A stretch of 64,000 nt of DNA from Marilutibacter chinensis (GCF_021725675.1 NZ_JAKJPO010000009.1:1-64000), one strand, 5' to 3'. Positions 18,869 through 27,827 are shown, counted from the first letter of the stretch. Notes: generated from the sequence alone by a model not told the origin. Numbers and translations are program-made.

Positions 18869-19138
18869 TCATACGTTCCATTCGAAAACGGTCAGCCGCG
18901 ATGCGCCGCTGACGTGAAGTGGGTCGGACCCGGCCAGCGCACGGGCTTCTTCAAGGTCGCAGGCGCGCAGCACATAGGCGCCGCCGCTGCCGTCACCGAA
19001 CCCGCCCGCCAGCTGCAGCCGCCCCTGCCCGCGCAGCCGGTCGAGGAAGTCCCGGTGCGGCCCGATCACCGCCGGATCGAAGTCCGCAGTCCGCATCGCG
19101 AGCACCAGGAAGTGCTTCCCCCGGACAGCTTCGTCCAT
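18869..19138 (-). CDS. YCII family protein
   Basis: An 89-aa small cytoplasmic protein of the YCII (dimeric alpha/beta barrel) type: MRTADFDPAVIGPHRDFLDRL, GGFGDGSGGAYVLRACDLEEARALAGSDPLH. Such proteins are mostly uncharacterised, and some are suspected enzymes with His/Asp pairs. The start at 19138 lies 7 nt after the speA stop. The downstream dehydrogenase begins one base after its stop, so translation is probably coupled. Confidence 0.8.
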   Translation of the reverse strand: MDEAVRGKHFLVLAMRTADFDPAVIGPHRDFLDRLRGQGRLQLAGGFGDGSGGAYVLRACDLEEARALAGSDPLHVSGASRLTVFEWNV

Positions 19139-19145
19139 GCCCGTC

Positions 19146-21071
19146 TCAGATCGCGCGACCGACCGCGGCACCGCCGTCGTCCAGATAGGTGTAACCGGTG
19201 AGCCCCGCCTCCAGCGCGGCCAGCAGCTGCGCCGCCTCGTCGGCCGGCACGTGCGCGTCGGCGACCCGGGCCTCGTATGCCGCACGCAGCGCGTCGAGGC
19301 GGTAGCCGACATAGTCCAGCATCACGTCGGTGGTGTCGCCGCGGCGCTGCTGGGTGATCCGGTAGCCGCGCGGATCGCCGGCATCGACCCTGACCTCGAC
19401 CGCATCGGTGTCGCCGAACAGGTTGTGGATGTCGCCGAGGATCTCCTGGTAGGCGCCCACCAGGAAGAAGCCGAGCCGGTAACTCTGGCCATGCTGCAGC
19501 GCGTGCAGCGGCATCGACGTGTTGAGCGTCTCGTTCTCGACGTAGGTGTCGATGCGGCCGTCGGAATCGCAGGTCAGATCGGCGATCACGCCACGCCGGG
19601 TCGGCACCTCGTCAAGGCGTTCGATCGGCACGATCGGGAATACCTGCTGGATCGCCCAGACGTCCGGCATCGACTCGAACACGCTGAAGTTGACGAAGTA
19701 CTTGTCGACCAGCCGCTGGTTGAGTTCGTCCAGCACCGCCTGGTGACTCTTCTCGCCCGGGTTCAGTTGCGCACGGACCGCATGGGCGATCGCATAGAAC
19801 AGGTCGTCGATGCGGGCCCGGTGGACCAGGTCGATCTGGCCCAGCGCGTACAGGCTCAGGCCCTCGCTGTGGTGGTGCTGGGCCTCGTGGAACAGCTCCA
19901 CCGCCGGACGCTGGCCGAGTTCGGCGTGGACTTCGCGCAGATGGCGGATCACCGCCGGCTCGTCGTCGTGCGATTCGGGCACACGGCCCTCCGGCGCCTG
20001 CTCGACCTCGGACACGTTCGCGACCAGCACCGCGTGATGCGCGGTCATCGCACGGCCGCACTCGGTGACGATCCGCGGTGCAGCCAGCCCGTACTCCTCG
20101 CAGGCCTCGGCCAACGGCTGCACGATGGTGCCCGCGTACTGGCTGGCGCCGTAGTTGATCGAGCAGTAGCTGCGCGAACGGGTGCCCTCGTAGTCGATGC
20201 CGAGGCCACCGCCGACGTCCATGTAGCGCACGTTCGCGCCAAGCACGGAGAGCTCGACGAAGTAGCGCACCGCCTCGCGCATGCCGCTGGCGATGTCGCG
20301 CACGTTGGAGATCTGGCTGCCCATGTGGAAATGCAGCAGGCCGAGACAGTCGGTCATGCCGGCGTCGCGCAACGATTTCCACAGGTCCAGCACCTGCCGC
20401 GGCGACAGTCCGAACTTGGCCTTGTCGCCGCCGCTGTTCTGCCACTTGCCGGCGCCGAGGCTGGCCAGCCGCATGCGCACGCCGATGCCAGGCTGCACGC
20501 CCAGCTCTTGCGCCTCGGCCATCACCAGCGGCAGTTCGGAGGGCTTCTCGATCACGATCCAGGTATCGAGACCGAGCTTGCGGCCGATCAGCGCCAGGCG
20601 GATGTATTCGCGGTCCTTGTAGCCGTTGCAGACGATCAGCCCGCCGGGGCGCGAGAGCGCCATCACCGCCATCAGTTCGGGCTTGCTGCCGGCCTCCAGG
20701 CCGAACCCGTCGCCGCTGTGCGAGGCCAGGGTGCCGGCAACACCTTGGTGCTGGTTGACCTTGATCGGGTACACAGCGGTGTAGCCCCCGGTGTAGTTCC
20801 AGTCGGCCATCGCCTGCGCGAACGCCGCCTGCAGGCGGCCGAGCCGGTCACCGAGGATGTCCGGGAAGCGCAGCAGCAGCGGCAGCTTGGCACCGTTGCC
20901 GCGGGCCTCGTCGACCAGCGTGGCCAGCGCCACCGCCGGCCCGCCGTCGCGCTGCGGGCGCACGGTGACGCGGCCGGCGTCGTCGACGTCGAAATACCCC
21001 TCGGCCCAATGGGGGATCGAGTAGGTCTTGCGAGCCTGATCGGCGGACCAGCGGGACAGCGACGGAGACAT
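19146..21071 (-). CDS. speA: Biosynthetic arginine decarboxylase
   Basis: A 641-aa PLP enzyme of the alanine-racemase-fold decarboxylase family that makes agmatine from arginine, the first step to putrescine. The PLP lysine lies in YPIKVNQHQGV (about residue 104). GLEAGSKPEL, HFHMGSQISN, DVGGGLGIDY and CDSDGRID (substrate-side Cys) are all present. The length is normal. It is divergent from speE, so both ends of the polyamine route share one intergenic region. speD and the agmatine-processing genes are not in the window. Confidence 0.96.
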   Translation of the reverse strand: MSPSLSRWSADQARKTYSIPHWAEGYFDVDDAGRVTVRPQRDGGPAVALATLVDEARGNGAKLPLLLRFPDILGDRLGRLQAAFAQAMADWNYTGGYTAVYPIKVNQHQGVAGTLASHSGDGFGLEAGSKPELMAVMALSRPGGLIVCNGYKDREYIRLALIGRKLGLDTWIVIEKPSELPLVMAEAQELGVQPGIGVRMRLASLGAGKWQNSGGDKAKFGLSPRQVLDLWKSLRDAGMTDCLGLLHFHMGSQISNVRDIASGMREAVRYFVELSVLGANVRYMDVGGGLGIDYEGTRSRSYCSINYGASQYAGTIVQPLAEACEEYGLAAPRIVTECGRAMTAHHAVLVANVSEVEQAPEGRVPESHDDEPAVIRHLREVHAELGQRPAVELFHEAQHHHSEGLSLYALGQIDLVHRARIDDLFYAIAHAVRAQLNPGEKSHQAVLDELNQRLVDKYFVNFSVFESMPDVWAIQQVFPIVPIERLDEVPTRRGVIADLTCDSDGRIDTYVENETLNTSMPLHALQHGQSYRLGFFLVGAYQEILGDIHNLFGDTDAVEVRVDAGDPRGYRITQQRRGDTTDVMLDYVGYRLDALRAAYEARVADAHVPADEAAQLLAALEAGLTGYTYLDDGGAAVGRAI

Positions 21072-21300
21072 CGGCGGAACACCGGTTGCGGGGGACGCGC
21101 ATTCTACAGGCGCCGGCGTGATGGGGCGTGCCGCCGGGGCGGCCCGGTCATGCCGCGGTCACGGCGGTGAGGTGGCGCTCGGCTACAATTCGCGGCCTCA
21201 CGCGGCCCGCCCGGGCCGCCCCGGCCAGACCGGCCCGTCCGACCCTTGCGTCCGGGCGCCCGGTCAGCCCCCTGTTTGGCTAACCGCGGGACGCACCGGC

Positions 21301-22152
21301 ATGAACGACAACGGCACCTGGCACTACGAGAACTTCGACCCGACCGGTTCGGCGATCGGCTATCGCATCACCCGCAAGCTGGACGAGGTGCAGTCGCCGT
21401 TCCAGAAGATCGAGATCTTCGAGAGCACCGACTGGGGCAACCTGATGCTCATCGACGGCGCGATGATGCTGACGACGAAGGACAATTTCCTCTATCACGA
21501 GATGATGTCCCATCCGGCGCTGTTCACCCACGCCGATCCGAAGCGGGTGGTGATCATCGGCGGCGGCGATTGCGGCACGCTGCGCGAGGTGCTCAGGCAT
21601 CCTGGCGTCGAGAGCGCGACCCAGTGCGACATCGACGAGCAGGTCACCCGGATGGCCGAGAAGTGGTTTCCGGAACTGTGCGAATCCAATGCCGATCCGC
21701 GCGCGGAACTGCTGTTCGACGATGGCGTCGCCTACATGGCCAACTGTCCGGCCGGCAGCGTCGACATCGTCATCGTCGACTCCACCGACCCGGTCGGCCC
21801 GGCCGAGGGACTGTTCAACAAGGCCTTCTACGAGAGCTGCTTCCGCGCACTGAAGGACGACGGCATCCTCGTCCAGCAGTCGGAATCGCCGCTGATGCTG
21901 CTGGACCTGATCAAGGAGATGCGCGGCGAGATGGGCAGGGCCGGCTTCGCCAGCTTCAAGACCCTGCCGTTTCCGCAGCCGTGCTATCCGACCGGCTGGT
22001 GGAGCTGCACGCTCGCGCGCAAGCGAGGCGGCTTCGACTTCCGCGCCGACGATGCCCGCGCGAAGACGTTCGAGACCAGGTATTACACCGCCGACATCCA
22101 CACCGGCGCGCTGGCGACGCCGCCGTTCATCGCCACAGCACTGGGCGAGTGA
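21301..22152 (+). CDS. speE: Spermidine synthase
   Basis: A 283-aa aminopropyltransferase that makes spermidine from putrescine and decarboxylated SAM. Seen: WHYENFDPTG, QSPFQKIEIFES, LMLIDGAMMLTTKDNFLYHEMM, the nucleotide-binding VVIIGGGDCGTLREVLRH, and DSTDPVGPAEGLF with the catalytic Asp. The ATG at 21301 begins the conserved family N-terminus. A TACAAT -10-like box lies at 21184-21189, implying a leader of roughly 110 nt. Confidence 0.95.
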   Translation: MNDNGTWHYENFDPTGSAIGYRITRKLDEVQSPFQKIEIFESTDWGNLMLIDGAMMLTTKDNFLYHEMMSHPALFTHADPKRVVIIGGGDCGTLREVLRHPGVESATQCDIDEQVTRMAEKWFPELCESNADPRAELLFDDGVAYMANCPAGSVDIVIVDSTDPVGPAEGLFNKAFYESCFRALKDDGILVQQSESPLMLLDLIKEMRGEMGRAGFASFKTLPFPQPCYPTGWWSCTLARKRGGFDFRADDARAKTFETRYYTADIHTGALATPPFIATALGE

Positions 22153-22186
22153 CTCTCGGCAGCCCGGCTCCGACAGCACGGCACCG

Positions 22187-22207
22187 GGCCCCGCCACGCG
22201 CGGGGCC
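22187..22207. terminator. Hairpin between speE and glnB
   Basis: GGCCCCGC and GCGGGGCC form a perfect 8-bp stem around CACGC in a convergent gap. On the plus strand it is followed by TTCCGTCTCC, a weak U-tract. Confidence 0.5.
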
Positions 22208-22245
22208 TTCCGTCTCCGGGGCCGGCTCGTAGGCCAGGAGGGGGA

Positions 22246-22584
22246 TTACAGCGCGTCGGCGTCCAGTTCTCCGGTACGGATGCGCACCGCACGGTCGAGG
22301 TCGTAGACAAAGATCTTGCCGTCGCCGACCTTGCCGGTGCCGGCCGCCTTGATGATCGCCTCGACGACCGCGTCCACCAGGTCGTCGGTGACCGCGATCT
22401 CGAGCTTGATCTTGGGCAGGAAGTCGACCACGTATTCGGCGCCGCGGTAGAGCTCGGTATGGCCCTTCTGACGGCCGAAGCCCTTGACCTCGGTGGCGGT
22501 GATGCCGGCCACGCCGACCTCGGACAACGCCTCGCGGACGTCGTCGAGCTTGAACGGCTTGACCACCGCCATGACCATCTTCAT
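22246..22584 (-). CDS. glnB: Nitrogen regulatory protein P-II
   Basis: A 112-aa trimeric signal protein that binds ATP/ADP and 2-oxoglutarate and controls nitrogen assimilation partners. Seen: [16 protein letters not shown], the T-loop [18 protein letters not shown] with the uridylylatable Tyr51, and the nucleotide site [10 protein letters not shown]. The start at 22584 has a strong GAGGGAGG SD. GlnB and GlnK cannot be separated by sequence alone; no amtB is adjacent, which favours GlnB. Confidence 0.93.
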   Translation of the reverse strand: MKMVMAVVKPFKLDDVREALSEVGVAGITATEVKGFGRQKGHTELYRGAEYVVDFLPKIKLEIAVTDDLVDAVVEAIIKAAGTGKVGDGKIFVYDLDRAVRIRTGELDADAL

Positions 22585-22755
22585 TGCTGCGCCTCCCTCA
22601 ACGGCCGATGGCCCGGCAGCGATGTCCGGGCCTGCGTTCAGGATAGCGTCTCCCCCGACGGGCGCCCAGCGCGGTGGCCGCGGCAGCCGGTCACGATGGG
22701 GTAAAGTGCGCGTCCGCGTCCGGCCGCTGCGGACGTTTTCACCGAAAGCCCGCAC

Positions 22756-22771
22756 CTAGGAAACTTCCTAG
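22756..22771. promoter_or_regulatory. Perfect palindrome CTAGGAA-AC-TTCCTAG
   Basis: Seven-bp arms around AC in the divergent glnB/ubiK region, 94 bp before ubiK. A related half-site (CTAGGAAATTTCC) precedes coaC. The size and symmetry fit a dimeric regulator site, but none is known to me with this sequence. Confidence 0.4.
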
Positions 22772-22864
22772 CCGACGACGCGGCACAGGATGAGTGCGCG
22801 GCCACATCCGGCACGCCAAGCTGGTTCCATGCCGAACAGTCCACGCCGGACAGGAACACAACCC

Positions 22865-23140
22865 ATGATCGACCTGACCCAGATTGACGAACTCGCCCGC
22901 CGCCTCAGCAACCTGGTTCCGCCTGGCCTGCGCGAGAGCCGCGAGGAGCTGCAGCAGAACTTCAAGACCGTGCTCCAGAGCGGTCTGCAGAGGCTGGACC
23001 TGGTGACCCGCGAGGAGTTCGAGGTACAACGCGCAGTCCTGCAGCGCACCCGCGAGAAGCTCGAGGCCCTGCAACGGACCGTCGCCGAGCTCGAAGCGCA
23101 ACTCGGCGACGGCTCCGGCAACGACACGCCGCGCCACTAG
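22865..23140 (+). CDS. ubiK: UbiK-type accessory factor (BMFP/DUF526)
   Basis: A 91-aa helical protein. The first part, MIDLTQIDELARRLSNLVP, resembles E. coli UbiK (YqiC). The C-terminal half (LQRTREKLEALQRTVAELEAQL) is a leucine-rich coiled coil for trimerisation. UbiK assists the aerobic ubiquinone (CoQ8) biosynthesis complex with UbiJ. An AGGAA SD about 10 nt upstream supports the ATG at 22865. It precedes comM, an arrangement I recall from xanthomonads. Confidence 0.88.
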   Translation: MIDLTQIDELARRLSNLVPPGLRESREELQQNFKTVLQSGLQRLDLVTREEFEVQRAVLQRTREKLEALQRTVAELEAQLGDGSGNDTPRH

Positions 23141-23154
23141 CCGGGCGCGCCACA

Positions 23155-24657
23155 ATGAACCTGGCCCTCGTGCACGGACGTGCGCGGTCCGGGGTGCGGG
23201 CGCCGGCGGTGCGGGTGGAGGTGCACCTGGGCGGCGGCCTGCCCGCGATGTCGATCGTCGGCCTGCCCGAAGCGGCGGTACGCGAAGCCAAGGACCGTGT
23301 CCGCGCCGCGATCCAGTGCGCGCAGTTCGAGTTCCCGGCGCGCCGGATCACCGTCAATCTCGCCCCGGCCGACCTGCCGAAGGACGGCGGCCGTTTCGAC
23401 CTGCCGATCGCGCTCGGCATCCTGGCCGCCAGCGGGCAGATCCCGCTGGAACCCTTGCGCGACTATGAATTTCTCGGCGAACTGGGCCTGACTGGCGAAC
23501 TGCGCGCGGTCGACGGCGTGCTGCCGGCGGCGCTGGCGTCCGCCGATGCAGGACACCGGCTGGTCGTACCGGCCGACAACGGTGCGGAAGCGGCGCTGTC
23601 GAGCCGGGTCGAGGCCTACACCGCGCGCACCCTGCTGGAGGTATGCGCACTGCTGCAGGGACGGCGGTCGCTGCCGGCCGCGGTCGCGGTACCGACGCAG
23701 GACAGGCCCGGCCCCGATCTCGCCGAGGTGCGCGGCCAGGCCCACGCGCGGCGCGCGCTGGAAGTCGCCGCGGCAGGCGGTCACCACCTGCTGCTGGTGG
23801 GCCCGCCCGGCTGCGGCAAAACCCTGCTGGCGTCACGGTTGCCGGGTCTGCTGCCGCAGGCGTCGGAGGACGAGGCGCTGGAGGCGGCGGCGATCGCCTC
23901 CATCAGCGGTCGCGGCCTCGACCCGGCGCGGTGGCGCCAGCGCCGGTTCCGTGCACCCCACCACACCGCCAGTGCGGTCGCGCTGATCGGCGGCGGTGCC
24001 GAGCCGCGCCCCGGCGAGGTCTCGCTCGCGCATGAGGGTGTGCTGTTCCTCGACGAGCTGCCGGAGTGGAGCCGACAGGCACTGGAGGTACTGCGCGAAC
24101 CGCTCGAATCCGGCGTGGTGACGGTCTCGCGGGCGGCACGCAGCGCCGAGTTCCCGGCCCGCTTCCAGCTGGTCGCGGCGATGAATCCATGCCCGTGCGG
24201 CTGGGCCGGCGACGCCAGCGGGCGCTGTCGTTGCAGCCCGGATGTGATCCGCCGCTACCGCGGCCGGATCTCCGGGCCGCTGATGGACCGGATCGACCTT
24301 CACGTGCACGTGCCACGGCTGCCGCCATCGGAACTGCGCCCCGACGGACCGGCCGGCGAGTCCAGCGAGGCCGTGCAGGCGCGCGTGGTCGCCGCACGTG
24401 CGAGGCAGCTCGCCCGCGCAGGCAAACCCAATGCCCGTCTCGGCGAAGCCGGGATGCGCGAATCGTGTCGGCTCGGCGCCTCCGATCAGACGCTGCTGGA
24501 ACGTGCGGTCGAATCGCTGCGCCTGAGCGCGCGCTCGATGCACCGGATCCTGCGGGTGGCGCGGACCATCGCCGATCTCGCCGGCAGCGCCGAGATCGGC
24601 ACCGCCCACCTCACCGAGGCGATCGGCTACCGGCGGACGGAAGGCAACGCCGGATGA
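23155..24657 (+). CDS. comM: ComM/YifB-family AAA+ ATPase
   Basis: A 500-aa protein with three parts: an N-terminal Lon-protease-like domain (MNLALVHGRA to about 170), a Mg-chelatase-type AAA+ core with Walker A GPPGCGKTLLA and Walker B VLFLDELPEW, and a C-terminal helical lid. A cysteine cluster CPCGWAGDASGRCRCSPD is typical of ComM. In naturally competent gammaproteobacteria ComM is a hexameric helicase that promotes branch migration during transformation. The downstream gap to 24811 contains nothing recognisable. Confidence 0.93.
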   Translation: MNLALVHGRARSGVRAPAVRVEVHLGGGLPAMSIVGLPEAAVREAKDRVRAAIQCAQFEFPARRITVNLAPADLPKDGGRFDLPIALGILAASGQIPLEPLRDYEFLGELGLTGELRAVDGVLPAALASADAGHRLVVPADNGAEAALSSRVEAYTARTLLEVCALLQGRRSLPAAVAVPTQDRPGPDLAEVRGQAHARRALEVAAAGGHHLLLVGPPGCGKTLLASRLPGLLPQASEDEALEAAAIASISGRGLDPARWRQRRFRAPHHTASAVALIGGGAEPRPGEVSLAHEGVLFLDELPEWSRQALEVLREPLESGVVTVSRAARSAEFPARFQLVAAMNPCPCGWAGDASGRCRCSPDVIRRYRGRISGPLMDRIDLHVHVPRLPPSELRPDGPAGESSEAVQARVVAARARQLARAGKPNARLGEAGMRESCRLGASDQTLLERAVESLRLSARSMHRILRVARTIADLAGSAEIGTAHLTEAIGYRRTEGNAG

Positions 24658-24811
24658 CAGGGTCGACGGCAGCCGACAGCGATGCGTCACCCGCGCCTCG
24701 CCTGACGCTTCGGTCCGGCCCGGGAACCTCGACGGAAGTGGCCGAACCGCATTGCCGGGAACAGTGGCTGGAAGGCGGGCGCGAACCGGCTCCTCGGAGT
24801 ACGGCGAACGG

Positions 24812-25312
24812 TCAGAGTCCGCCGCAGTCCTGGCCGCAGGTCTTCGGCCGCTCCAGCCAGTCGCGCGCGCCCTCGCGTGCCTCGCGCCGTTCGGCCTCGG
24901 TACCGCATCGGGTCACCCGCCGTGCGGTGCCTGACATCTTCTCGCGCCAGCACACCGTCTGCTCGTCACCGGCCCGGCGCGTGTTCTTCACGTAGGCGTT
25001 GATCTGCTCGAGCGCGTTCTCCAGCTCGATCTTCTCGTCGACGCTCAACTCGTCGAGCCGGCTCTTGCCTTCGGTGACCGCGAACACCTGCTCCTGCGCC
25101 TTGCGTACGCGGTTGTTTTCGCGCGTTGTCAGGCCCTCGATGCCGCCGTCGTCGAGGTCGGTCTTGAGCTCCCGCTGCTGCTCGAGGATCACCTGCAGAC
25201 GGTCGATGTCCTCGACCGTGTCAGCGGAACCGGCCGGCGGCGTCTGCGCCAGCGTCGTGCCGCCGGTTGCGATCAGCACGACCAGAACCCATGTCCGAAC
25301 GATGCGTTTCAT
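24812..25312 (-). CDS. Secreted cysteine protein, tandem paralogue 3 of 3
   Basis: A 166-aa protein with a signal peptide (MKRIVRTWVLVVLIATGGTTLAQ). The mature part is mostly helical. It has the block shared with its upstream paralogue: ELSVDEKIELENALEQINAY, then VCWREKMSGTARRVTRCGTEAE, and a C-terminal CGQDCGG. Four cysteines could form two disulfides. No known domain is recognised. Spacing to the next paralogue is 68 bp on the same strand, consistent with one operon made by tandem duplication. The location is predicted periplasmic or outer-envelope. Confidence 0.8.
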   Translation of the reverse strand: MKRIVRTWVLVVLIATGGTTLAQTPPAGSADTVEDIDRLQVILEQQRELKTDLDDGGIEGLTTRENNRVRKAQEQVFAVTEGKSRLDELSVDEKIELENALEQINAYVKNTRRAGDEQTVCWREKMSGTARRVTRCGTEAERREAREGARDWLERPKTCGQDCGGL

Positions 25313-25380
25313 GGCACACCCCGCTTGCCGGTGGACGACGACTGCCGTACGGAACCGGCCGCCGTCGTCGGTGCCTGGCC

Positions 25381-25860
25381 TCAGAAACCGCCTTCGAGCG
25401 ATTTGCCGCTGCCGCAATCGCCGCTGCACATGACCGGCTTGTCGACGTAGTTGCGGGTGTCCTCCCGCACCGCGCGCATTTCGGCTACGGTCGCGCAACG
25501 CGTGGTCCGCATCGTGGTGCCGATCTTGCGCTCGCGCCAGCACTCCTGGCGGTTGTCCTCGTTCTCGTTGATGACCGCCTTTACTTCCTCGAGCGCGTTG
25601 AACAGCTCGACCTTCTGGTCCGGGTCGAGCTGATCGACGGTGCTGACATCGTCCAGCAGCTCGAAGACGCGATCCTGCGCGGTGTGCATGCGCTCCAGCG
25701 CCTGCGAGCCGAAGCGGGCGTACTCGCCGGTCGAGACCTCGCTTTCGCGGCGGATCTCGTGCTGCTGCTTGAGGATCTGCCCCACCTTGTCGACGTTCGC
25801 GACCGCGGTGACCGATACCAGGCCCAGTGCGAGGGTGGCGATCCAGGTACTTGCTTTCAT
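25381..25860 (-). CDS. Secreted cysteine protein, tandem paralogue 2 of 3
   Basis: A 159-aa protein with a signal peptide (MKASTWIATLALGLVSVTAVA). The helical middle contains RVFELLDDVSTVDQLDPDQK and FNALEEVKAVINENED. The conserved Cys block is ECWRERKIGTTMRTTRCATVAE, and the end contains CSGDCG. It is the closest relative of paralogue 3, sharing residue spacing across the whole Cys block. It may be cotranscribed with its neighbours; gaps on either side are 68 and 69 bp. The function is unknown. Confidence 0.8.
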   Translation of the reverse strand: MKASTWIATLALGLVSVTAVANVDKVGQILKQQHEIRRESEVSTGEYARFGSQALERMHTAQDRVFELLDDVSTVDQLDPDQKVELFNALEEVKAVINENEDNRQECWRERKIGTTMRTTRCATVAEMRAVREDTRNYVDKPVMCSGDCGSGKSLEGGF

Positions 25861-25929
25861 GACGTTCTCCTTCGGGTGGTGGGGCCGGCCTGCGGGGCCG
25901 GATGCACAGGTGCCCGCGTACGGGCCGGA

Positions 25930-26394
25930 TCAGTCCGAGGCGCAGTCCATGCAGATGCTGCGGGCGTCCATCGCGTTGCGCGCGGCCTCTCGCTCTTCGC
26001 GCAACTGGGCGACGGTCTTGCAGACACGTTCCTTGCGGTTGCTGCCCAGGACCCGGCGGCGCTCGCAGACGAGGCGCTCGTCGCTGGCACGCGTCAGCGC
26101 ATTCTCGATCCATTCGACATCGGCCCCCACGCGGGCCTGCGCGTCGCTGTCGAGCTCATCGATGCGGCGCTTGCCCTCGAGCAGGGCGAGCATGCGCGCC
26201 TGCCGCTCGGCCAGCTCCTCGCGGGACTTCGCCGACAGTTCGGCGTACGGGCTGTCGCCCGCCTGGATGCCGGCGTTGATCTGCGCCTGGCGCGCACGGA
26301 TCTGGTCGGGCTGCTGGGAAGTTGCCGCACCGGCGGCGGAAACGGAAAGGGCCAAGGCCAGCGCGACCGCTGCCTTCAACAGGAGATGGCGCAT
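25930..26394 (-). CDS. Secreted cysteine protein, tandem paralogue 1 of 3
   Basis: A 154-aa protein and the first gene of the tandem set. Its signal peptide (MRHLLLKAAVALALALSVSAAGA) is followed by a helical region (RARQAQINAGIQAGDSPY to IDELDSDAQARV). A more divergent version of the Cys block follows, LVCERRRVLGSNRKERVCKTVAQ, with CMDCASD at the end. It keeps the order C, C, CxxC-like pair. The start at 26394 is chosen because it begins the signal peptide; the frame is open to 26448. Confidence 0.75.
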   Translation of the reverse strand: MRHLLLKAAVALALALSVSAAGAATSQQPDQIRARQAQINAGIQAGDSPYAELSAKSREELAERQARMLALLEGKRRIDELDSDAQARVGADVEWIENALTRASDERLVCERRRVLGSNRKERVCKTVAQLREEREAARNAMDARSICMDCASD

Positions 26395-26556
26395 GTATGG
26401 GGGCTGTTGGTTACATGAATGGTGTCCGAACATACAACGGCATTCCACGCCGTGTCGACCGACTTTGCACAGCCCGAACGCATATTTGGCAAGGCGCCGC
26501 CCGTGCCGGCGGGCGGCGAGGGGCCGTCGGGGACCGTCCGCTCCGGCGGCAGCGGA

Positions 26557-27741
26557 TCAGTCGCCCTCCCGCTCCCAGACTTCCCCCGCCGGATCGAGTT
26601 CGGCGGTCTCCATCACCGTGCCGCGCCAGCCGAACCCGCACAGCGCCAGCGCGCCCTGGCTGATCGGATCGAGGCCGAACGTCCGCTCGACCAGCTTCTC
26701 GTTGATCGCGCCGGTGATGAAGGCGCCCAGTCCCGCCTCCGTCGCGGACAGGTACAGCGTCTGCGACAGGTGGCCGCCCTCCAGCGCCACCACCCGGTAG
26801 CCCTTGGCATGCTGGCGATACTTCCAGAACGTGCGGTCGAAGCGCGGCGACAGCACCACCAGCACGTGCGCATCGGCGAACCAGTGCTGCCGGGCGGCGA
26901 TGTCCATCACCAGCTCGCGCAGCGGCCGGTCCGGGGCGGGCAGCGGCTCCAGCGCATGTTCGACCGCGTGGTAGTGGTACAGCCCCGGCGCCAGGCCTTC
27001 GACGTGCTGTACCAGCAGGTAGCACTCCATCGGGTGCAGACCGCCGCCGCTGGGTACGTTCTTCTTCAGGAACACGGTGTCGTCGGACACCCGTACCTCG
27101 GCCTGGGCGGCGAACACGCGCTGCATCAGCTGGGCGAACGCCTGCAACGGCAGTCGGCGCGACGGGTCGAAGTTGCGGCAGGTGGCGCGACGGGCGAGCA
27201 GGCGGTCGAAGTCGTTCGGGGCGACCCTCGGCAGTGCCAGACGGTCGCCGGCGTCGGTGCGGGCCGCGGCCTCGACCGGCGGCGCGCCGAGCACCTCGCG
27301 CATCTCCACCGCCGTGCCGGTACGGCTGTCCCTGGTGTTCTGCACCGCGTCGACCCCCTCCCAGCGGGTGAAGGCGTGCAGGGTCGCCCCGAGCGGGTGC
27401 CAATGGACCTGACGGAACAGCTGGTCGCGTTCGCGCCAGCGCGCCCGCACGGGGTCGGCCGGATCGGTCTCGGCGATGACCAGCCCTTCGGCCAGCAGCC
27501 GCTGCAACGCCGCGGCACCCTCACCGAGACTGTCGGCCTCGACCCACTGACCAGGGCTCAGCCGCCCCAGCAGCTCGCGTTCGCCGGCGTCGAGCTCGAC
27601 TTCCTCGCCGATGTGCGGGGCCAGCGCCAGCCAGCGTCGCGTCCGGCGCAGGCCGTCGCCGCCGGTCAGCAGCGAATCCAGCTCGAACGCAACCTCCTCC
27701 CGCGGTTCGAGGAAGACGACCGCGCAGCGGCGGATGCGCAT
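26557..27741 (-). CDS. SagB-like putative peptide maturation dehydrogenase
   Basis: A 394-aa FMN nitroreductase-fold protein. The N-terminal 150 residues resemble the extra domain of SagB-type enzymes. The catalytic part contains RRATCRNFDPSRRLP, PSGGGLHPMECYLL, a Tyr-rich LYHYHAVEHAL, and EGGHLSQTLYLSATEAGLGAF. SagB-type dehydrogenases oxidise azolines to azoles in thiazole/oxazole-modified peptides. From memory this matches the family named putative peptide maturation dehydrogenase, which occurs beside NHLP-related peptides in xanthomonads. The peptide gene is divergent, 160 bp away. No cyclodehydratase is visible, so the actual reaction is open. A TTG at 27759 is an alternative start. Confidence 0.82.
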   Translation of the reverse strand: MRIRRCAVVFLEPREEVAFELDSLLTGGDGLRRTRRWLALAPHIGEEVELDAGERELLGRLSPGQWVEADSLGEGAAALQRLLAEGLVIAETDPADPVRARWRERDQLFRQVHWHPLGATLHAFTRWEGVDAVQNTRDSRTGTAVEMREVLGAPPVEAAARTDAGDRLALPRVAPNDFDRLLARRATCRNFDPSRRLPLQAFAQLMQRVFAAQAEVRVSDDTVFLKKNVPSGGGLHPMECYLLVQHVEGLAPGLYHYHAVEHALEPLPAPDRPLRELVMDIAARQHWFADAHVLVVLSPRFDRTFWKYRQHAKGYRVVALEGGHLSQTLYLSATEAGLGAFITGAINEKLVERTFGLDPISQGALALCGFGWRGTVMETAELDPAGEVWEREGD

Positions 27742-27827
27742 GGGAAAGCCCCGTTTCAAGTCCGGCGCTACTTTAGCGCGCGCATCGCGTGCGTCGACAT
27801 GCGGCGACTCGACGCGATTTGTGACGG

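Noticed and set aside
26395..26556. An additional short gene between the tandem Cys-protein genes and the SagB-like gene
   Set aside because: No frame with an SD, sensible composition or similarity to the neighbours was found.
27742..27759. TTG at 27759 as the start of the SagB-like gene
   Set aside because: ATG at 27741 begins the family-like MRIRRCAVVF and has a GGGG element upstream. The TTG would only add MKRGFP; it is kept as an alternative.
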